DNA of 64,000 bases. It comes from an uncultured Eggerthella sp. (lineage in GTDB: Bacteria > Actinomycetota > Coriobacteriia > Coriobacteriales > Eggerthellaceae). The translations under genes and the position numbers were made by a program. Numbering within the stretch: the first letter of the stretch is position 1; each line of letters begins with the position of its first letter. The stretch spans positions 186,001 through 250,000 of the forward strand of contig CAUASB010000001.1 of assembly GCA_958431815.1 (NCBI GenBank), in the 5' to 3' direction. The notes beneath the pieces are model-generated. The model did not search any database. It saw only the letters and a program-made list of their open reading frames with translations, and had not been told where the DNA came from. Positions 1 to 7,903 of the stretch are shown here, in pieces.

Positions 1-1298
1 TACAGGGCGATAGCTGCCATGAAGCCGACGCCGCCGCCGCGGGCTACGATGAAGCCTGCGATCATGCCTGTCATGCCCTTATCAAGGTCATCGCGTACCA
101 GGCCGAAGGCGATCTGTGCGCATACCCAACCTTGGATGAGCAGTACAACTACGAGGAGTGCTGCAGATGCTGCCAGGGATGCCTCGTACAGAGGATAAAC
201 GAACAGGCCAACTACGGTGAAGATCAGGTTGGTACCAGAACCATCGTAGATGGAGTCCATGCCCTGACGGCCGGACTGCTTATAGCGAGCATAAGTTGCT
301 ACGCAGTAAGGAGCGGACAGGGGGCCTGCGAGTGCAGGGTACGGAGCGAAGAGGCCCAGGAGTGCGTTACGAATACCGCAGATGATGTTGGTGCGGTTCG
401 GGTCGAACTCGATGTACTCGTCGTCACGTGCTGCCTGAAGACCGAGCTGCTGAACGGTGATGAAGTCGCCGTATGCGATAACCCATGCAACAACTGCGTA
501 AGGCAGAGCGGAGATCCAAACAGTAGGATCAGTAGCGAAGCCAATGAACAAGGGCGAAACGGTTGCGAAGAGCAGGCCGAAGTCAGGAACCTTGATGATT
601 TCGCCGGACCACTGGAAGTTGAACTCACCAGCGCAGCCACCTGCAACGAGCAGTGCGATAACAGCCCACAGGAAGCTGTAGTTGCCGAGAACAGCGATAA
701 CACGGTTGGTGTCCATGTACTTGCGGATACGCTTGGAGAACATGAGCAGGAACACAACTACCAGGCCGCAGAGGCAACCAACGGTAACGGTGTCTACAGC
801 GCCGCCAGTCTTCAGACGAACAGCAACAGCGTTAACGCCAGCGCCCATTACGATACCAGCTTTAATTGCTGGCGGGATGAGCGTGTTCAGCTTCTTGGAC
901 AAGCCTGTTGCGCCCAAGATTATGAACATTAACGCTAACTCTAGCTGAATCGCTGTTAGCATCTGCAACCTTGCAACGCCTGGGTCAAGCGATTCCAGGA
1001 ACACGACGATAATAGCCATTGCAGGGGTGATCCAACCGCAGATGGAAGGCTCACCGAGCAGCCAGTTCAGGGTGTACATACCCGTTTCGAACACAACCAG
1101 TGCCCATGCCACCGCAGGGTCGAGGCCCAAGGTGGAGATAAGAACAGCCAGAGCGCCGTACGAAGTACAAGCATTCATCAGGCCGGTTACCACTTCAGGA
1201 GGTGAAATCTTGAAGTGAATGAACGGTAAACGAATACGGAACACGCCTACTTTCCAACAAGGCTGAATACCACCGTATTCACGCTTTAGCATAGCCAT
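1..1298 (-). CDS. Polytopic membrane permease, partial (NCS2/SulP-like)
   Basis: The minus-strand frame is open from an ATG at 1298 to the left window edge (at least 432 codons); the C-terminus lies outside. The translation (begins MAMLKREYGG) is a multi-span membrane protein with many hydrophobic segments. A stretch near residue 280 (GDFITVQQLG, then DPNRTNIICG) recalls the NCS2/SulP transporter fold, in which a conserved D/N-R-x region precedes the P-rich TM10, so uptake of a purine, pyrimidine or anion is possible. The start is supported by AGGAGAGAGG about 7-10 nt upstream. It has a long leader with a short upstream ORF. That this is a membrane transporter is firm; the family is tentative and the substrate unknown. 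Confidence 0.7.
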   Translation of the reverse strand, partial: MAMLKREYGGIQPCWKVGVFRIRLPFIHFKISPPEVVTGLMNACTSYGALAVLISTLGLDPAVAWALVVFETGMYTLNWLLGEPSICGWITPAMAIIVVFLESLDPGVARLQMLTAIQLELALMFIILGATGLSKKLNTLIPPAIKAGIVMGAGVNAVAVRLKTGGAVDTVTVGCLCGLVVVFLLMFSKRIRKYMDTNRVIAVLGNYSFLWAVIALLVAGGCAGEFNFQWSGEIIKVPDFGLLFATVSPLFIGFATDPTVWISALPYAVVAWVIAYGDFITVQQLGLQAARDDEYIEFDPNRTNIICGIRNALLGLFAPYPALAGPLSAPYCVATYARYKQSGRQGMDSIYDGSGTNLIFTVVGLFVYPLYEASLAASAALLVVVLLIQGWVCAQIAFGLVRDDLDKGMTGMIAGFIVARGGGVGFMAAIAL

Positions 1299-1301
1299 CG
1301 C

Positions 1302-1352
1302 TTAGCCCCTCTCTCCTCTTGCGCATTCCTGCGCAAAAATAAAATCGACCAT
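1302..1352 (-). CDS. Possible 16-aa upstream ORF (leader peptide)
   Basis: ATG at 1352 is preceded at ideal spacing by AAGGAGGAG, a stronger ribosome site than that of the permease. The frame encodes MVDFIFAQECARGERG and stops at 1302-1304, three bases before the permease ATG. A short hairpin (TTGCGCA/TGCGCAA, 1319-1336) lies inside it, and the permease ribosome site overlaps its last codons. This geometry suits translational coupling or attenuation. No conservation data are available, so it may be a chance ORF. Confidence 0.4.
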   Translation of the reverse strand: MVDFIFAQECARGERG

Positions 1353-2033
1353 CTTTCTCCTCCTTCTTTGATTGCATCGGGTTCGCACGTGCACGCTTGC
1401 TTGCCTGATGCCTTCAATCGACCGGGGAAAGATTGAAGAGAGTTCTGCTTCACTTGGCTGTTAGAGCTTGCGCCCCAAAGGCTAAGCCAAACGGAAATCC
1501 CCTTTCCTCGATCCCATGAAGATGGTCCCTACTTTGAACTGTTGCGCCACATGCCCGATCCCCCGATGGGCAGCGCGCAGCGCTTAAGTCCAAGGCCGAT
1601 TATTCTCCAATGAGTGAACATGTTCTAATTGATAACGAACGTGTTTTATATAGCGTTAGCAAATGATATTCGTCAAAGTTATACAAAATGCACTATTTAT
1701 CACCCAAAAAGGGAAATCCGTCCCATTCTTGCTCTGACTTGCGGCGTTACCTTTTCGTCAAGCAATAGAAAAACTCTCTAACCATTGCGAAAGCAAATGA
1801 GACGCCGTGGGCTATCAATTTCCGTTGGTTTCATCGTTTTTCGCACGCTTGCCGTTTCCTTCTTGACGCAAGCGCGCAAGTTCCCGTAACTTTGCCCGAG
1901 GATCTTTTTTTGGAGTCGGTACGCCAGAGTGGGGCGTTGCTAACGCAATGGACGTGTGTTACCCGGGACTCTGTGCTTCAAGACGAGAATTCGAATCTGT
2001 TCCACCTATTAATAAAGAGAGGAGCACTACGGA
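1353..2033. other. Divergent intergenic region with long permease leader
   Basis: No convincing gene is present. The left part would be the untranslated leader of the permease; it contains a perfect 8-bp stem (CTTCAATC 1412-1419 with GATTGAAG 1431-1438) and several G-rich segments, but I cannot match it to a known riboswitch. The right part is the upstream region of the transporter at 2034, which has AGAGGAG about 12 nt before its ATG. Confidence 0.5.
1647..1676 (-). promoter_or_regulatory. Candidate sigma-70-type promoter for the permease
   Basis: On the minus strand TTGACG (1676-1671) is followed after 18 bp by TATATA (1652-1647). It would start transcription near 1640 and give a leader of about 340 nt ahead of the permease. 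Confidence 0.45.
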
Positions 2034-3320
2034 ATGATCGCCTTAACCACCGCTCAGATCATCGCGATCGTCATCTTCGTCGTCGTGATGGCGCTCATCA
2101 TTTCCGAAAAAGTGCATCGCACTACGGCTGCCCTGGCGGGCGCAGTCGCCCTTATCCTGTCGGGAGTACTTACTTTCGACAACGGCGTAGAACACATCGA
2201 CTTCGGCACGCTAGGCGTGCTGGTAGGCATGATGATCTTCGTTGCCGTGGTAAAGAACTCGGGCATCTTCGAATACCTGGCAATTCGCGCTGCGAAGATG
2301 GCAAAGGGCAACCCCTGGATAATCATGGTGCTGTTCTGCCTGATCACCGCTGTTCTTTCCGCGTTCTTGGACAACGTGACCACCGTTTTGCTTATCGGCC
2401 CAGTTACCTACACCGTATGCAAGATGTTGGAAATCAACCCGATTCCCTTCTTCCTTACCGAAATCATCTCGTCGAACGTGGGCGGCACGGCAACGCTCAT
2501 CGGCGACCCGCCGAACATCATGATCGGCTCCGCTACCGGCCTTACCTTCTTCGACTTCCTGGCAGTAAACGGCCCTGCGGTGCTCATCATCCTGCTTGTT
2601 TCCATGGTCATCTTCTACTTCATGTACGGCAAGAAGATGGGCGTTTCCGCCGAAAAGCAGGCATCTGTCATGGAACTGCATGCTCATGAGGCTATCAAGA
2701 ACCAGGCGCTGTTCAAGAAGAGCGTGGTTATGATCGCCCTCGTTGCGCTTGCCTTCGTAGTGCACGGCGCGCTGGACATCGAGCCGAGCGTGGTAGCACT
2801 CACCGCGGCAGCCATCATGCTGCTTATCGGACGCGCCGACGTTGAGCACACGCTCATGGACGTGGAATGGGCCACCATCGGCTTCTTCGCCGGCCTGTTC
2901 GTGGTAGTTGGCGGCCTGGCTGAAACCGGCGTCATCGAAATGATGGCTTACGCGCTTATCGACATCACCGGCGGCGACATGATGATCACCCTTATCGTGC
3001 TGGTATGGGCATCGGCCATCATCTCTTCCTTCCTGGACAACATCCCGCTGGTTGCCACGCTTATCCCCATCATCACCACGATGGAAGCAACCGGCATGGA
3101 CGTAATGCCCCTGTGGTGGGCGGTTTCGCTGGGCGCCTGCATCGGCGGCATCGGCACGCTCATCGGCGCTTCGGCAAACGTAGTGCTTGCCGGCATCTCG
3201 GGCAAGTACGGCCACCCCATCACCTTCATGGATTACACGAAGGTGGGCTTCCCGCTGATGCTGGTGTTCACCGCCATCAGCTGCGTGTACCTGGTAGTTC
3301 GCTTCTGCGTACTGGTTTAG
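2034..3320 (+). CDS. ArsB/NhaD-type ion transporter (paralogue 1)
   Basis: A 428-aa integral membrane protein of the ion transporter superfamily (SLC13/ArsB/NhaD/P-protein type). Recognisable features are the N-terminal ISEKVHRTTAALAGA segment, FLDNVTTVLL near residue 105, GGTATLIGDPPNIMIG near 150, and the mirror repeats SSFLDNIPLVATLIP and GGIGTLIGASANVV in the second half. These paired D-N-P/G-T-L-I-G elements form the substrate/ion site in the family, which moves arsenite, Na+/H+ or dicarboxylates. A ribosome site AGAGGAG precedes the ATG and a strong terminator follows, so it is probably monocistronic. The next gene is a close paralogue. Substrate cannot be read from the sequence. Confidence 0.9.
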   Translation: MIALTTAQIIAIVIFVVVMALIISEKVHRTTAALAGAVALILSGVLTFDNGVEHIDFGTLGVLVGMMIFVAVVKNSGIFEYLAIRAAKMAKGNPWIIMVLFCLITAVLSAFLDNVTTVLLIGPVTYTVCKMLEINPIPFFLTEIISSNVGGTATLIGDPPNIMIGSATGLTFFDFLAVNGPAVLIILLVSMVIFYFMYGKKMGVSAEKQASVMELHAHEAIKNQALFKKSVVMIALVALAFVVHGALDIEPSVVALTAAAIMLLIGRADVEHTLMDVEWATIGFFAGLFVVVGGLAETGVIEMMAYALIDITGGDMMITLIVLVWASAIISSFLDNIPLVATLIPIITTMEATGMDVMPLWWAVSLGACIGGIGTLIGASANVVLAGISGKYGHPITFMDYTKVGFPLMLVFTAISCVYLVVRFCVLV

Positions 3321-3392
3321 CGTTTCGCTGCTCGGGCGAGCAACGAACGTTCGCCCGAAACTGCCTGACGTTGCGCAAGCCTATGATTGTTT

Positions 3393-3426
3393 AAAACAAG
3401 CCCCGCTTCGGCGGGGCTTGTTTTTT
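3393..3426 (+). terminator. Intrinsic terminator after transporter 1
   Basis: A perfect 14-bp stem (3393-3406 with 3411-3424) closes a UUCG tetraloop and runs into six T residues. Confidence 0.93.
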
Positions 3427-3483
3427 GAATGGGTCGCTCACCGAACTCAAATCGTTGTTCATAAGCATTTAGTGAACGCGTTA

Positions 3484-3512
3484 TTGACGCTCAATTAGGC
3501 TAGCCGTACCCT
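3484..3512 (+). promoter_or_regulatory. Candidate promoter for transporter 2
   Basis: TTGACG at 3484-3489, a 17-bp spacer, then TACCCT at 3507-3512. It lies between the preceding terminator and a hairpin-rich leader. Confidence 0.45.
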
Positions 3513-3528
3513 TCTTACAAGGGAAAAT

Positions 3529-3596
3529 CGATGCCATGCAGGAGGCCTGAGGGCTTCTTTTCTTTTATGGCATCGGTTATTGGGACCCACGTCCCA
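3529..3596 (+). promoter_or_regulatory. Structured 5' leader of transporter 2
   Basis: Two hairpins are visible between the candidate promoter and the start at 3652: CGATGCCAT (3529-3537) with ATGGCATCG (3567-3575), enclosing a smaller GAGGCCT/GGGCTTC stem, and TGGGAC (3581-3586) with GTCCCA (3591-3596). It could be a regulatory leader; I recognise no known riboswitch consensus. Confidence 0.45.
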
Positions 3597-3651
3597 ACAG
3601 AGAGAAGGTCCGTTTTTGCAGGAAACGGGAAAAGAGTGAGGAGTGATGTGT

Positions 3652-4935
3652 ATGCCTGAATTCACTACACCGCAGATCATTTCAATAGTGATCTTCATTG
3701 TGGTGTTCGCGCTGATCATCTCGGAAAAGGTCCACCGTACGGTCGCCGCGCTTGCGGGCGCCGTTGTGCTTATCCTGACGGGTATCTTAAGTTTCGATAC
3801 CGGCATGGAGCACATCGACTTCGGCACGCTGGGCGTCTTGGTGGGCATGATGATATTCGTGGCCGTGGTTAAACAATCGGGCATATTCGAGTACATCGCC
3901 ATCAGAACAGCGAAGATAGCGAAGGGCAACCCTTGGGTGATCATGGTGCTGTTCTGCATCATCACCGCTGTTCTTTCCGCGTTCTTGGACAACGTGACTA
4001 CCGTTCTGCTTATCGGCCCGGTTACCTTCACGGTTTGCAAGATGCTGGAAATGAGCCCGGTTCCGTTCTTCATCACGGAAATTATGGCTTCCAACATCGG
4101 TGGTACGGCAACGCTCATCGGCGACCCGCCGAACATCATGATCGGCTCCGCTGCAAACCTGACCTTCATGGACTTCCTGGAATTCAACGGCCCGGCCATT
4201 CTGATGATCATGGTTGTTGCCATCGCCATCTTCTACGTGATGTACGGCCGCAACATGGGCGCTTCTGCCGAGCAGCAGGCTTCCATCATGGAGCTGCATG
4301 CGCATGAAGCCATCAAGAACAAGTCTCTGTTCAATAAGAGCGTGGTCATGATCGTGCTGGTTGCCATCGCCTTTGTATGCCACAGCATGGTGAATATCCC
4401 GCCGAGCGTAGTAGCCCTTACCGCGGCAGCTATCATGCTGCTTATCAGCAGCGCCGACGTTGAAAAGGTTCTGCTTGACGTAGAGTGGGCCACCATCGGC
4501 TTCTTCGCCGGCCTGTTCATCGTTGTTGGCGGCCTTTCCGAAACGGGCGTTATCAACATGCTGGCAAATGGCCTCATTGACATCACGGGCGGCAACATGC
4601 TTGTTACCATCATCGTGCTGGTATGGGCATCGGCTATCATCTCTTCCTTCTTGGATAACATCCCGATGGTTGCCACGCTTATCCCGATCCTGATTGCCAT
4701 GGAATCCACCGGCGTTGACGTTATGCCGTACTGGTGGGCAATTTCGCTGGGCGCCTGCATCGGCGGCATCGGTACGCTCATCGGCGCTTCCGCAAACGTA
4801 GTGCTCTCCGGCATGTCGGGACGCTACGGCTATCCCATCACCTTCATGGACTACACGAAGGTGGGCTTCCCGCTGATGCTGGTGTTTACCGCCATCAGCT
4901 GCGTGTACCTGGTGCTGCGCTTCTGCGTATTCTAG
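3652..4935 (+). CDS. ArsB/NhaD-type ion transporter (paralogue 2)
   Basis: A 427-aa membrane protein closely related over its whole length to the transporter just upstream (same EHIDFGTLGVLVGMM, FLDNVTTVLL, GDPPNIMIG and FLDNIPMVATL segments), so the pair is a tandem duplication. I chose the ATG at 3652 (MPEFTTP) because GTGAGGAG ends 8 nt before it; the in-frame GTG at 3643 and ATG at 3646 overlap or crowd that site. The gene has its own promoter candidate, a hairpin-containing leader and its own terminator, so the two copies appear separately controlled. The likely role is ion-coupled efflux or dicarboxylate transport; specificity is unknown. Confidence 0.9.
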   Translation: MPEFTTPQIISIVIFIVVFALIISEKVHRTVAALAGAVVLILTGILSFDTGMEHIDFGTLGVLVGMMIFVAVVKQSGIFEYIAIRTAKIAKGNPWVIMVLFCIITAVLSAFLDNVTTVLLIGPVTFTVCKMLEMSPVPFFITEIMASNIGGTATLIGDPPNIMIGSAANLTFMDFLEFNGPAILMIMVVAIAIFYVMYGRNMGASAEQQASIMELHAHEAIKNKSLFNKSVVMIVLVAIAFVCHSMVNIPPSVVALTAAAIMLLISSADVEKVLLDVEWATIGFFAGLFIVVGGLSETGVINMLANGLIDITGGNMLVTIIVLVWASAIISSFLDNIPMVATLIPILIAMESTGVDVMPYWWAISLGACIGGIGTLIGASANVVLSGMSGRYGYPITFMDYTKVGFPLMLVFTAISCVYLVLRFCVF

Positions 4936-4988
4936 GAATTGCCGCAACGCTAAACGCAAACAATGGGCACTATGCAAATAGGCAACTC

Positions 4989-5024
4989 AAAGAAGGCTCC
5001 GCGAAAACGGAGCCTTCTTTTTTG
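4989..5024 (+). terminator. Intrinsic terminator after transporter 2
   Basis: AGAAGGCTCCG (4991-5001) pairs with CGGAGCCTTCT (5008-5018), followed by a T-rich run to about 5028. Confidence 0.92.
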
Positions 5025-5055
5025 TTTTAATGGAGCAAGCAAAGAAAGGATGCCC

Positions 5056-5448
5056 ATGGAAGAAATCTGGCAAAAGATGCATGCTGCTGCCATGCAGGCG
5101 CTTAACCCTCGCGAAGTGTCCAGCATCATCGAAGCAGGGCAAGTTGCAGCCGCCGTTGAGTCTGTGTCGGGAAAGATATATGTCGGTGTGTGCGTTGACA
5201 CCGCCTGCATCCTTGGCGTTTGTGCCGAGCGCAATGCCCTGTTCAACATGATTGCCAACGGGGAAGATTCGTTTCGCCGTGTTATCGCCATTGACCGAGA
5301 AGGAAAGGCGATTCCGCCTTGCGGGGCCTGCCGCGAGTTCATGGCCCAGATGATGCCCGAATCCTATAAATCCATCGAGATAATGATGGACTACGAAAGT
5401 TGGCGCGTGGTAAGCCTTGGCGAGCTTACCCCTGAATGGTGGATTTAA
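5056..5448 (+). CDS. Cytidine deaminase-like zinc protein
   Basis: A 130-aa protein of the cytidine deaminase fold. The catalytic C-A-E (in VCAERNALF, about residue 57) and the P-C-x-x-C pair (PPCGACREF, about residue 94) supply the usual zinc ligands and the catalytic glutamate of the tetrameric CDA type. The length equals typical Cdd. Two in-frame ATGs (5050, 5056) exist; AAAGGA at 5045-5050 fits 5056. The C-terminus (TPEWWI) differs from standard Cdd, so blasticidin-S-deaminase-like or another nucleoside substrate is possible. It stands alone between a terminator and the FKBP gene; a pyrimidine salvage role is inferred. Confidence 0.85.
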   Translation: MEEIWQKMHAAAMQALNPREVSSIIEAGQVAAAVESVSGKIYVGVCVDTACILGVCAERNALFNMIANGEDSFRRVIAIDREGKAIPPCGACREFMAQMMPESYKSIEIMMDYESWRVVSLGELTPEWWI

Positions 5449-5519
5449 GCCAATACGCGCCAAAGCGCCAACAACCAGGTACACTAGCTGCTAACACTTT
5501 TTCTTTGAAAGGAATGTTC

Positions 5520-5948
5520 ATGAGCAATGAAGGTAAGCGCGTTCGCGCTCATTACACCGGCACGTTCGACGACGGCACGGTATTCGACTCTTCTGTAGAA
5601 CGCGGCGAACCCCTTGAGTTCGTTTGCATGGCCGGCCAAATGATCCCCGGCTTCGATGCTGCTGTTAAGGATATGGAAGTTGGCGAAACCAAGAAGGTTC
5701 ACTTGCCTGCTTCCGAAGCATACGGCGAGCACGACGACCAGCTGGTTCAGACCATCCCCACCGCTCAGATTCCCGGTGCAGACGAACTGCCCGTTGGCCA
5801 GCGCGTATACTTGCAGGGCCCTGGCGGTCAGCCCATTCCTGCTCTGGTTGTTGAGGTTACCGACGAAACCGTGACGTTTGACCTGAACCACGAAATGGCA
5901 GGCAAGGATCTGAACTTCGAGATTACCTTGGTTGAGGTTGTCGACTAA
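5520..5948 (+). CDS. FKBP-type peptidyl-prolyl isomerase (SlyD-like)
   Basis: A 142-aa cytosolic FKBP. It shows the FKBP core (VRAHYTGTFDDGTVFDSS), an IPGFDAAVKDMEVGE hairpin and an inserted domain around residues 65-115 (YGEHDDQ to QPIPALVVEV), the arrangement of SlyD, which combines prolyl isomerase and chaperone activity. The His-rich metal-binding tail of E. coli SlyD is missing, so a nickel role is unlikely. The start at 5520 follows AAAGGA by 6 nt; the in-frame ATG at 5514 is too close to that site. The C-terminus (NFEITLVEVVD) is complete and a terminator follows. Confidence 0.93.
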   Translation: MSNEGKRVRAHYTGTFDDGTVFDSSVERGEPLEFVCMAGQMIPGFDAAVKDMEVGETKKVHLPASEAYGEHDDQLVQTIPTAQIPGADELPVGQRVYLQGPGGQPIPALVVEVTDETVTFDLNHEMAGKDLNFEITLVEVVD

Positions 5949-6007
5949 ATCGAATCAACTATTCGAAGGCAGGCGCGGATCTGCTCCACGCACCCGCTAC
6001 CCTGTTC

Positions 6008-6037
6008 AAAAGGCTCCGTCTTTGACGGAGCCTTTTT
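6008..6037 (+). terminator. Intrinsic terminator after FKBP gene
   Basis: AAAGGCTCCGTC pairs with GACGGAGCCTTT across a TTT loop and continues into a T run. Confidence 0.9.
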
Positions 6038-6265
6038 CGTGCGATGCCGCTTCAGCACCAAAAGAAAGTTCTCTTTCAGAAAATCATTCAAGAAATGCTT
6101 TCAGGGCGCATTTCGCAGAGCCTTGCCCTTTTGCAAGCTGTCTGTTCAACACGCAACAACCATCCCGCCCTTAGGCTGCTTTAACGATATTCCGATACCT
6201 ACCACGGTTGCACTCCGCAAATCCGTGCTTACCTGCAATCTATCGAGTAGCCATAAGACAGCCTC
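6038..6265. other. Convergent intergenic spacer
   Basis: Between two opposing terminators. Open frames here lack ribosome sites and overlap the thioesterase gene in antisense; I see no gene or further structure. Confidence 0.5.
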
Positions 6266-6298
6266 AAAAAAAGGCCCGCGAAATCATATTCGCGGGCC
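6266..6298 (-). terminator. Intrinsic terminator after thioesterase gene
   Basis: Minus-strand GGCCCGCGAA/TTCGCGGGCC stem (6273-6282 with 6289-6298) followed by seven T residues (A run 6266-6272). Confidence 0.92.
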
Positions 6299-6308
6299 GC
6301 TAGATGTT

Positions 6309-6683
6309 TTACCTCTTCTTGCCGTACATGGTCATCTGGCTTACGTTGAACAGCTCGCCATCAGATTCGCGATACTGCTCTACCTTCCATTGCGAAATGC
6401 GACCGCCAGCACGGATAGGCGTTGCAATGGTTTTCACCGTATCGCCCGCTTTCACCGGCAATAAATGAGTACTGGAAACCTCTACGCCCAGGAAGAACAT
6501 CTTGTCGCTGTCGTAGTGGTCGGTGCAGCACTGGCTGGCGGCGTTTTCGGCAAGGGCGGCGCTGATGCCACCGTGCAGCACACCGTGGGGCTGCAACATG
6601 TTTTCCGTTACCAACATGCGGGTAACATACCTGTCGGGCGTGCTTTCAACGAGCTCGATGCCCAGAAGATCAGAGAGAGCCAT
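6309..6683 (-). CDS. PaaI/MenI-type hotdog-fold thioesterase
   Basis: A 124-aa hotdog-fold protein with the signature HGGISAALAENAAS (about residues 37-50), typical of PaaI/YdiI acyl-CoA thioesterases, where the HGG glycines bind the thioester and the following helix carries the acidic catalytic residue. The later part (THLLPVKAGDTVKTIATP) matches the family strand order. Relatives hydrolyse phenylacetyl-CoA derivatives or 1,4-dihydroxy-2-naphthoyl-CoA in menaquinone synthesis. The start MALSDLLG at 6683 follows GGAG by 6 nt; a longer reading frame upstream lacks a ribosome site. Substrate is not decidable here. Confidence 0.88.
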   Translation of the reverse strand: MALSDLLGIELVESTPDRYVTRMLVTENMLQPHGVLHGGISAALAENAASQCCTDHYDSDKMFFLGVEVSSTHLLPVKAGDTVKTIATPIRAGGRISQWKVEQYRESDGELFNVSQMTMYGKKR

Positions 6684-6762
6684 CGGCACTCCTTTCCTAG
6701 TCCTCAATTTCACACCCTTATTATGGCCCAGCAATGCGCAGAACCAAAGAATGGGGGTTTAT

Positions 6763-6902
6763 TGGCAAAATAATCGACTTAAGAACGGTTGATGGTCGCT
6801 ATAGAACGCTATCTTGGTGCACAAGTCGAATATTTTGCCATTTGAGCGTAGCTTTGGCCCTCGTTGCATCAATAGACCGTTCTTAAGCCGATTATTTTGC
6901 CA
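6763..6902. repeat. 140-bp element with 27-bp terminal inverted repeats
   Basis: A 27-bp arm at 6763-6789 (starts TGGCAAAATAATCG) is repeated in inverted orientation at 6876-6902 with a single mismatch. A partial third copy, AAGTCGAATATTTTGCCA, occurs at 6823-6840 in the orientation of the right arm. The element fills the gap between two minus-strand genes and contains no ORF. It could be a MITE-like insertion or a multi-site operator; no target duplication is evident. Confidence 0.75.
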
Positions 6903-7004
6903 CGCGATGGACGTCTCTTGGTTTTCAAACGCGAAACCGCCCTTTCCAACGCTCCGAAAAGCATGCGTGAAGGCAAAACTCTGGAAATGAAAGATCCTTA
7001 CGGC

Positions 7005-7643
7005 TTACTTGCGATTCAACTCCGACTTGGCCTTTTCAAATTGGGCCTTCACGTCTTCAAGCTCTTCCTTGGCGGCGGCAAGTTCGAGTTCCTTTTCCGC
7101 AACCGCTTCTTGGATCAAACGCTGGTCGCGCTGAATGGGAAGCTCTTCAGGGTCGTTGGGATGCGGATGGTTGTCGAAGTAGCCGGTTTGGCCACGGACG
7201 TTCCACGCGCAGGCAGCATAAACAAGCACTACTGCCAGCGACACCACCATCGCAGGGTCTACTTCCCCCATAGACCAAGCGCTTGCCACTGCCCACGCGG
7301 AAAGCAGAGCAACAAGGAACGACACCCAGAAGAACAGCGTAATGCGGCGAGGGTTATGCGCTCCCCACAGCCCTGAAAGCGCGATGATCAGGTTCAATAC
7401 GCCGCTTACTACCGTCGAACCACCAAAAGTGATGTTAGGAATAAGATCGGTGGGATCGAACAGGCCGATTGCGCGGATGGTGATGAACCCAGCACCCACG
7501 GCAATTTCGGCAACAGCCCATGCCGCATAGATCAAGCACAGAATGCGCGTGCGCGTTTGCCACACCGTATACGGCGTGCCGTCGGCAGAAATGCGCACCT
7601 TCTTCTGACGCTTTGCTTTCCCAGCAGCATTCGTTCCAGCCAC
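7005..7643 (-). CDS. Membrane protein with C-terminal coiled coil
   Basis: A 212-aa protein of unrecognised family. After a basic N-terminus (KAKRQKKVRI) come about four hydrophobic segments between residues 30 and 150, then a charged Ala/Glu/Lys-rich stretch from about residue 165 (QRLIQEAVAEKELELAAAKEELEDV) that should form a coiled coil on one side of the membrane. GTG start at 7643 with AAAGGGGAG upstream. It is separated from pheT by a terminator and a hairpin repeat, so it is probably transcribed alone. Possible roles in membrane organisation or assembly are guesses. Confidence 0.75.
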   Translation of the reverse strand: MAGTNAAGKAKRQKKVRISADGTPYTVWQTRTRILCLIYAAWAVAEIAVGAGFITIRAIGLFDPTDLIPNITFGGSTVVSGVLNLIIALSGLWGAHNPRRITLFFWVSFLVALLSAWAVASAWSMGEVDPAMVVSLAVVLVYAACAWNVRGQTGYFDNHPHPNDPEELPIQRDQRLIQEAVAEKELELAAAKEELEDVKAQFEKAKSELNRK

Positions 7644-7681
7644 AAGCTCCCCTTTCGCTTCACCGACCTATGATAGCGCAC

Positions 7682-7713
7682 AAAAAAGCGAGCCCGAAAA
7701 TCGAGCTCGCTTT
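7682..7713 (-). terminator. Intrinsic terminator downstream of pheT
   Basis: Minus-strand AAAGCGAGC/GCTCGCTTT stem followed by six T residues (A run 7682-7687). It lies beyond the repeat hairpin that follows pheT. Confidence 0.8.
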
Positions 7714-7772
7714 CAAGACGCAAAGACTCGGGGCTTGATTGCCCGAGTGTGCATCAGTAATTCGGAGAACAA

Positions 7773-7858
7773 GGTTCTGACGAGTGCAGGGGGCTTGAAA
7801 GAGGAAGGCCGGCCTTCGCCACCTTACCCGATTGAAATTCCCCTGCACCGTCAGAGCC
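7773..7858. repeat. Hairpin repeat, copy 1
   Basis: The left arm (7773-7792, containing TTCTGACGAGTGCAGGGG) pairs with the right arm (7840-7858, CCCCTGCACCGTCAGAG) with one skipped base. A perfect 14-bp palindrome GAAGGCCGGCCTTC (7804-7817) sits inside. The arms resemble those at 61041-61140, so this is one member of a dispersed family. Confidence 0.7.
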
Positions 7859-7903
7859 CTAACAGCATCGCATATGCTTTTCGCTGACGAGCAAAAAGCT
7901 CAA

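Noticed and set aside
132..932. Plus-strand 266-codon frame over the left-edge permease
   Set aside because: Cys/Asn/Glu-rich shadow; the opposite strand encodes a clear membrane protein open to the edge.
1892..2689. 265-codon frame overlapping transporter 1
   Set aside because: Its Arg/His-rich composition and lack of family identify an out-of-frame shadow.
6763..6902. CRISPR array
   Set aside because: Only two full copies in inverted orientation and one partial; no regular spacers. No CRISPR or cas gene seen anywhere in the window.
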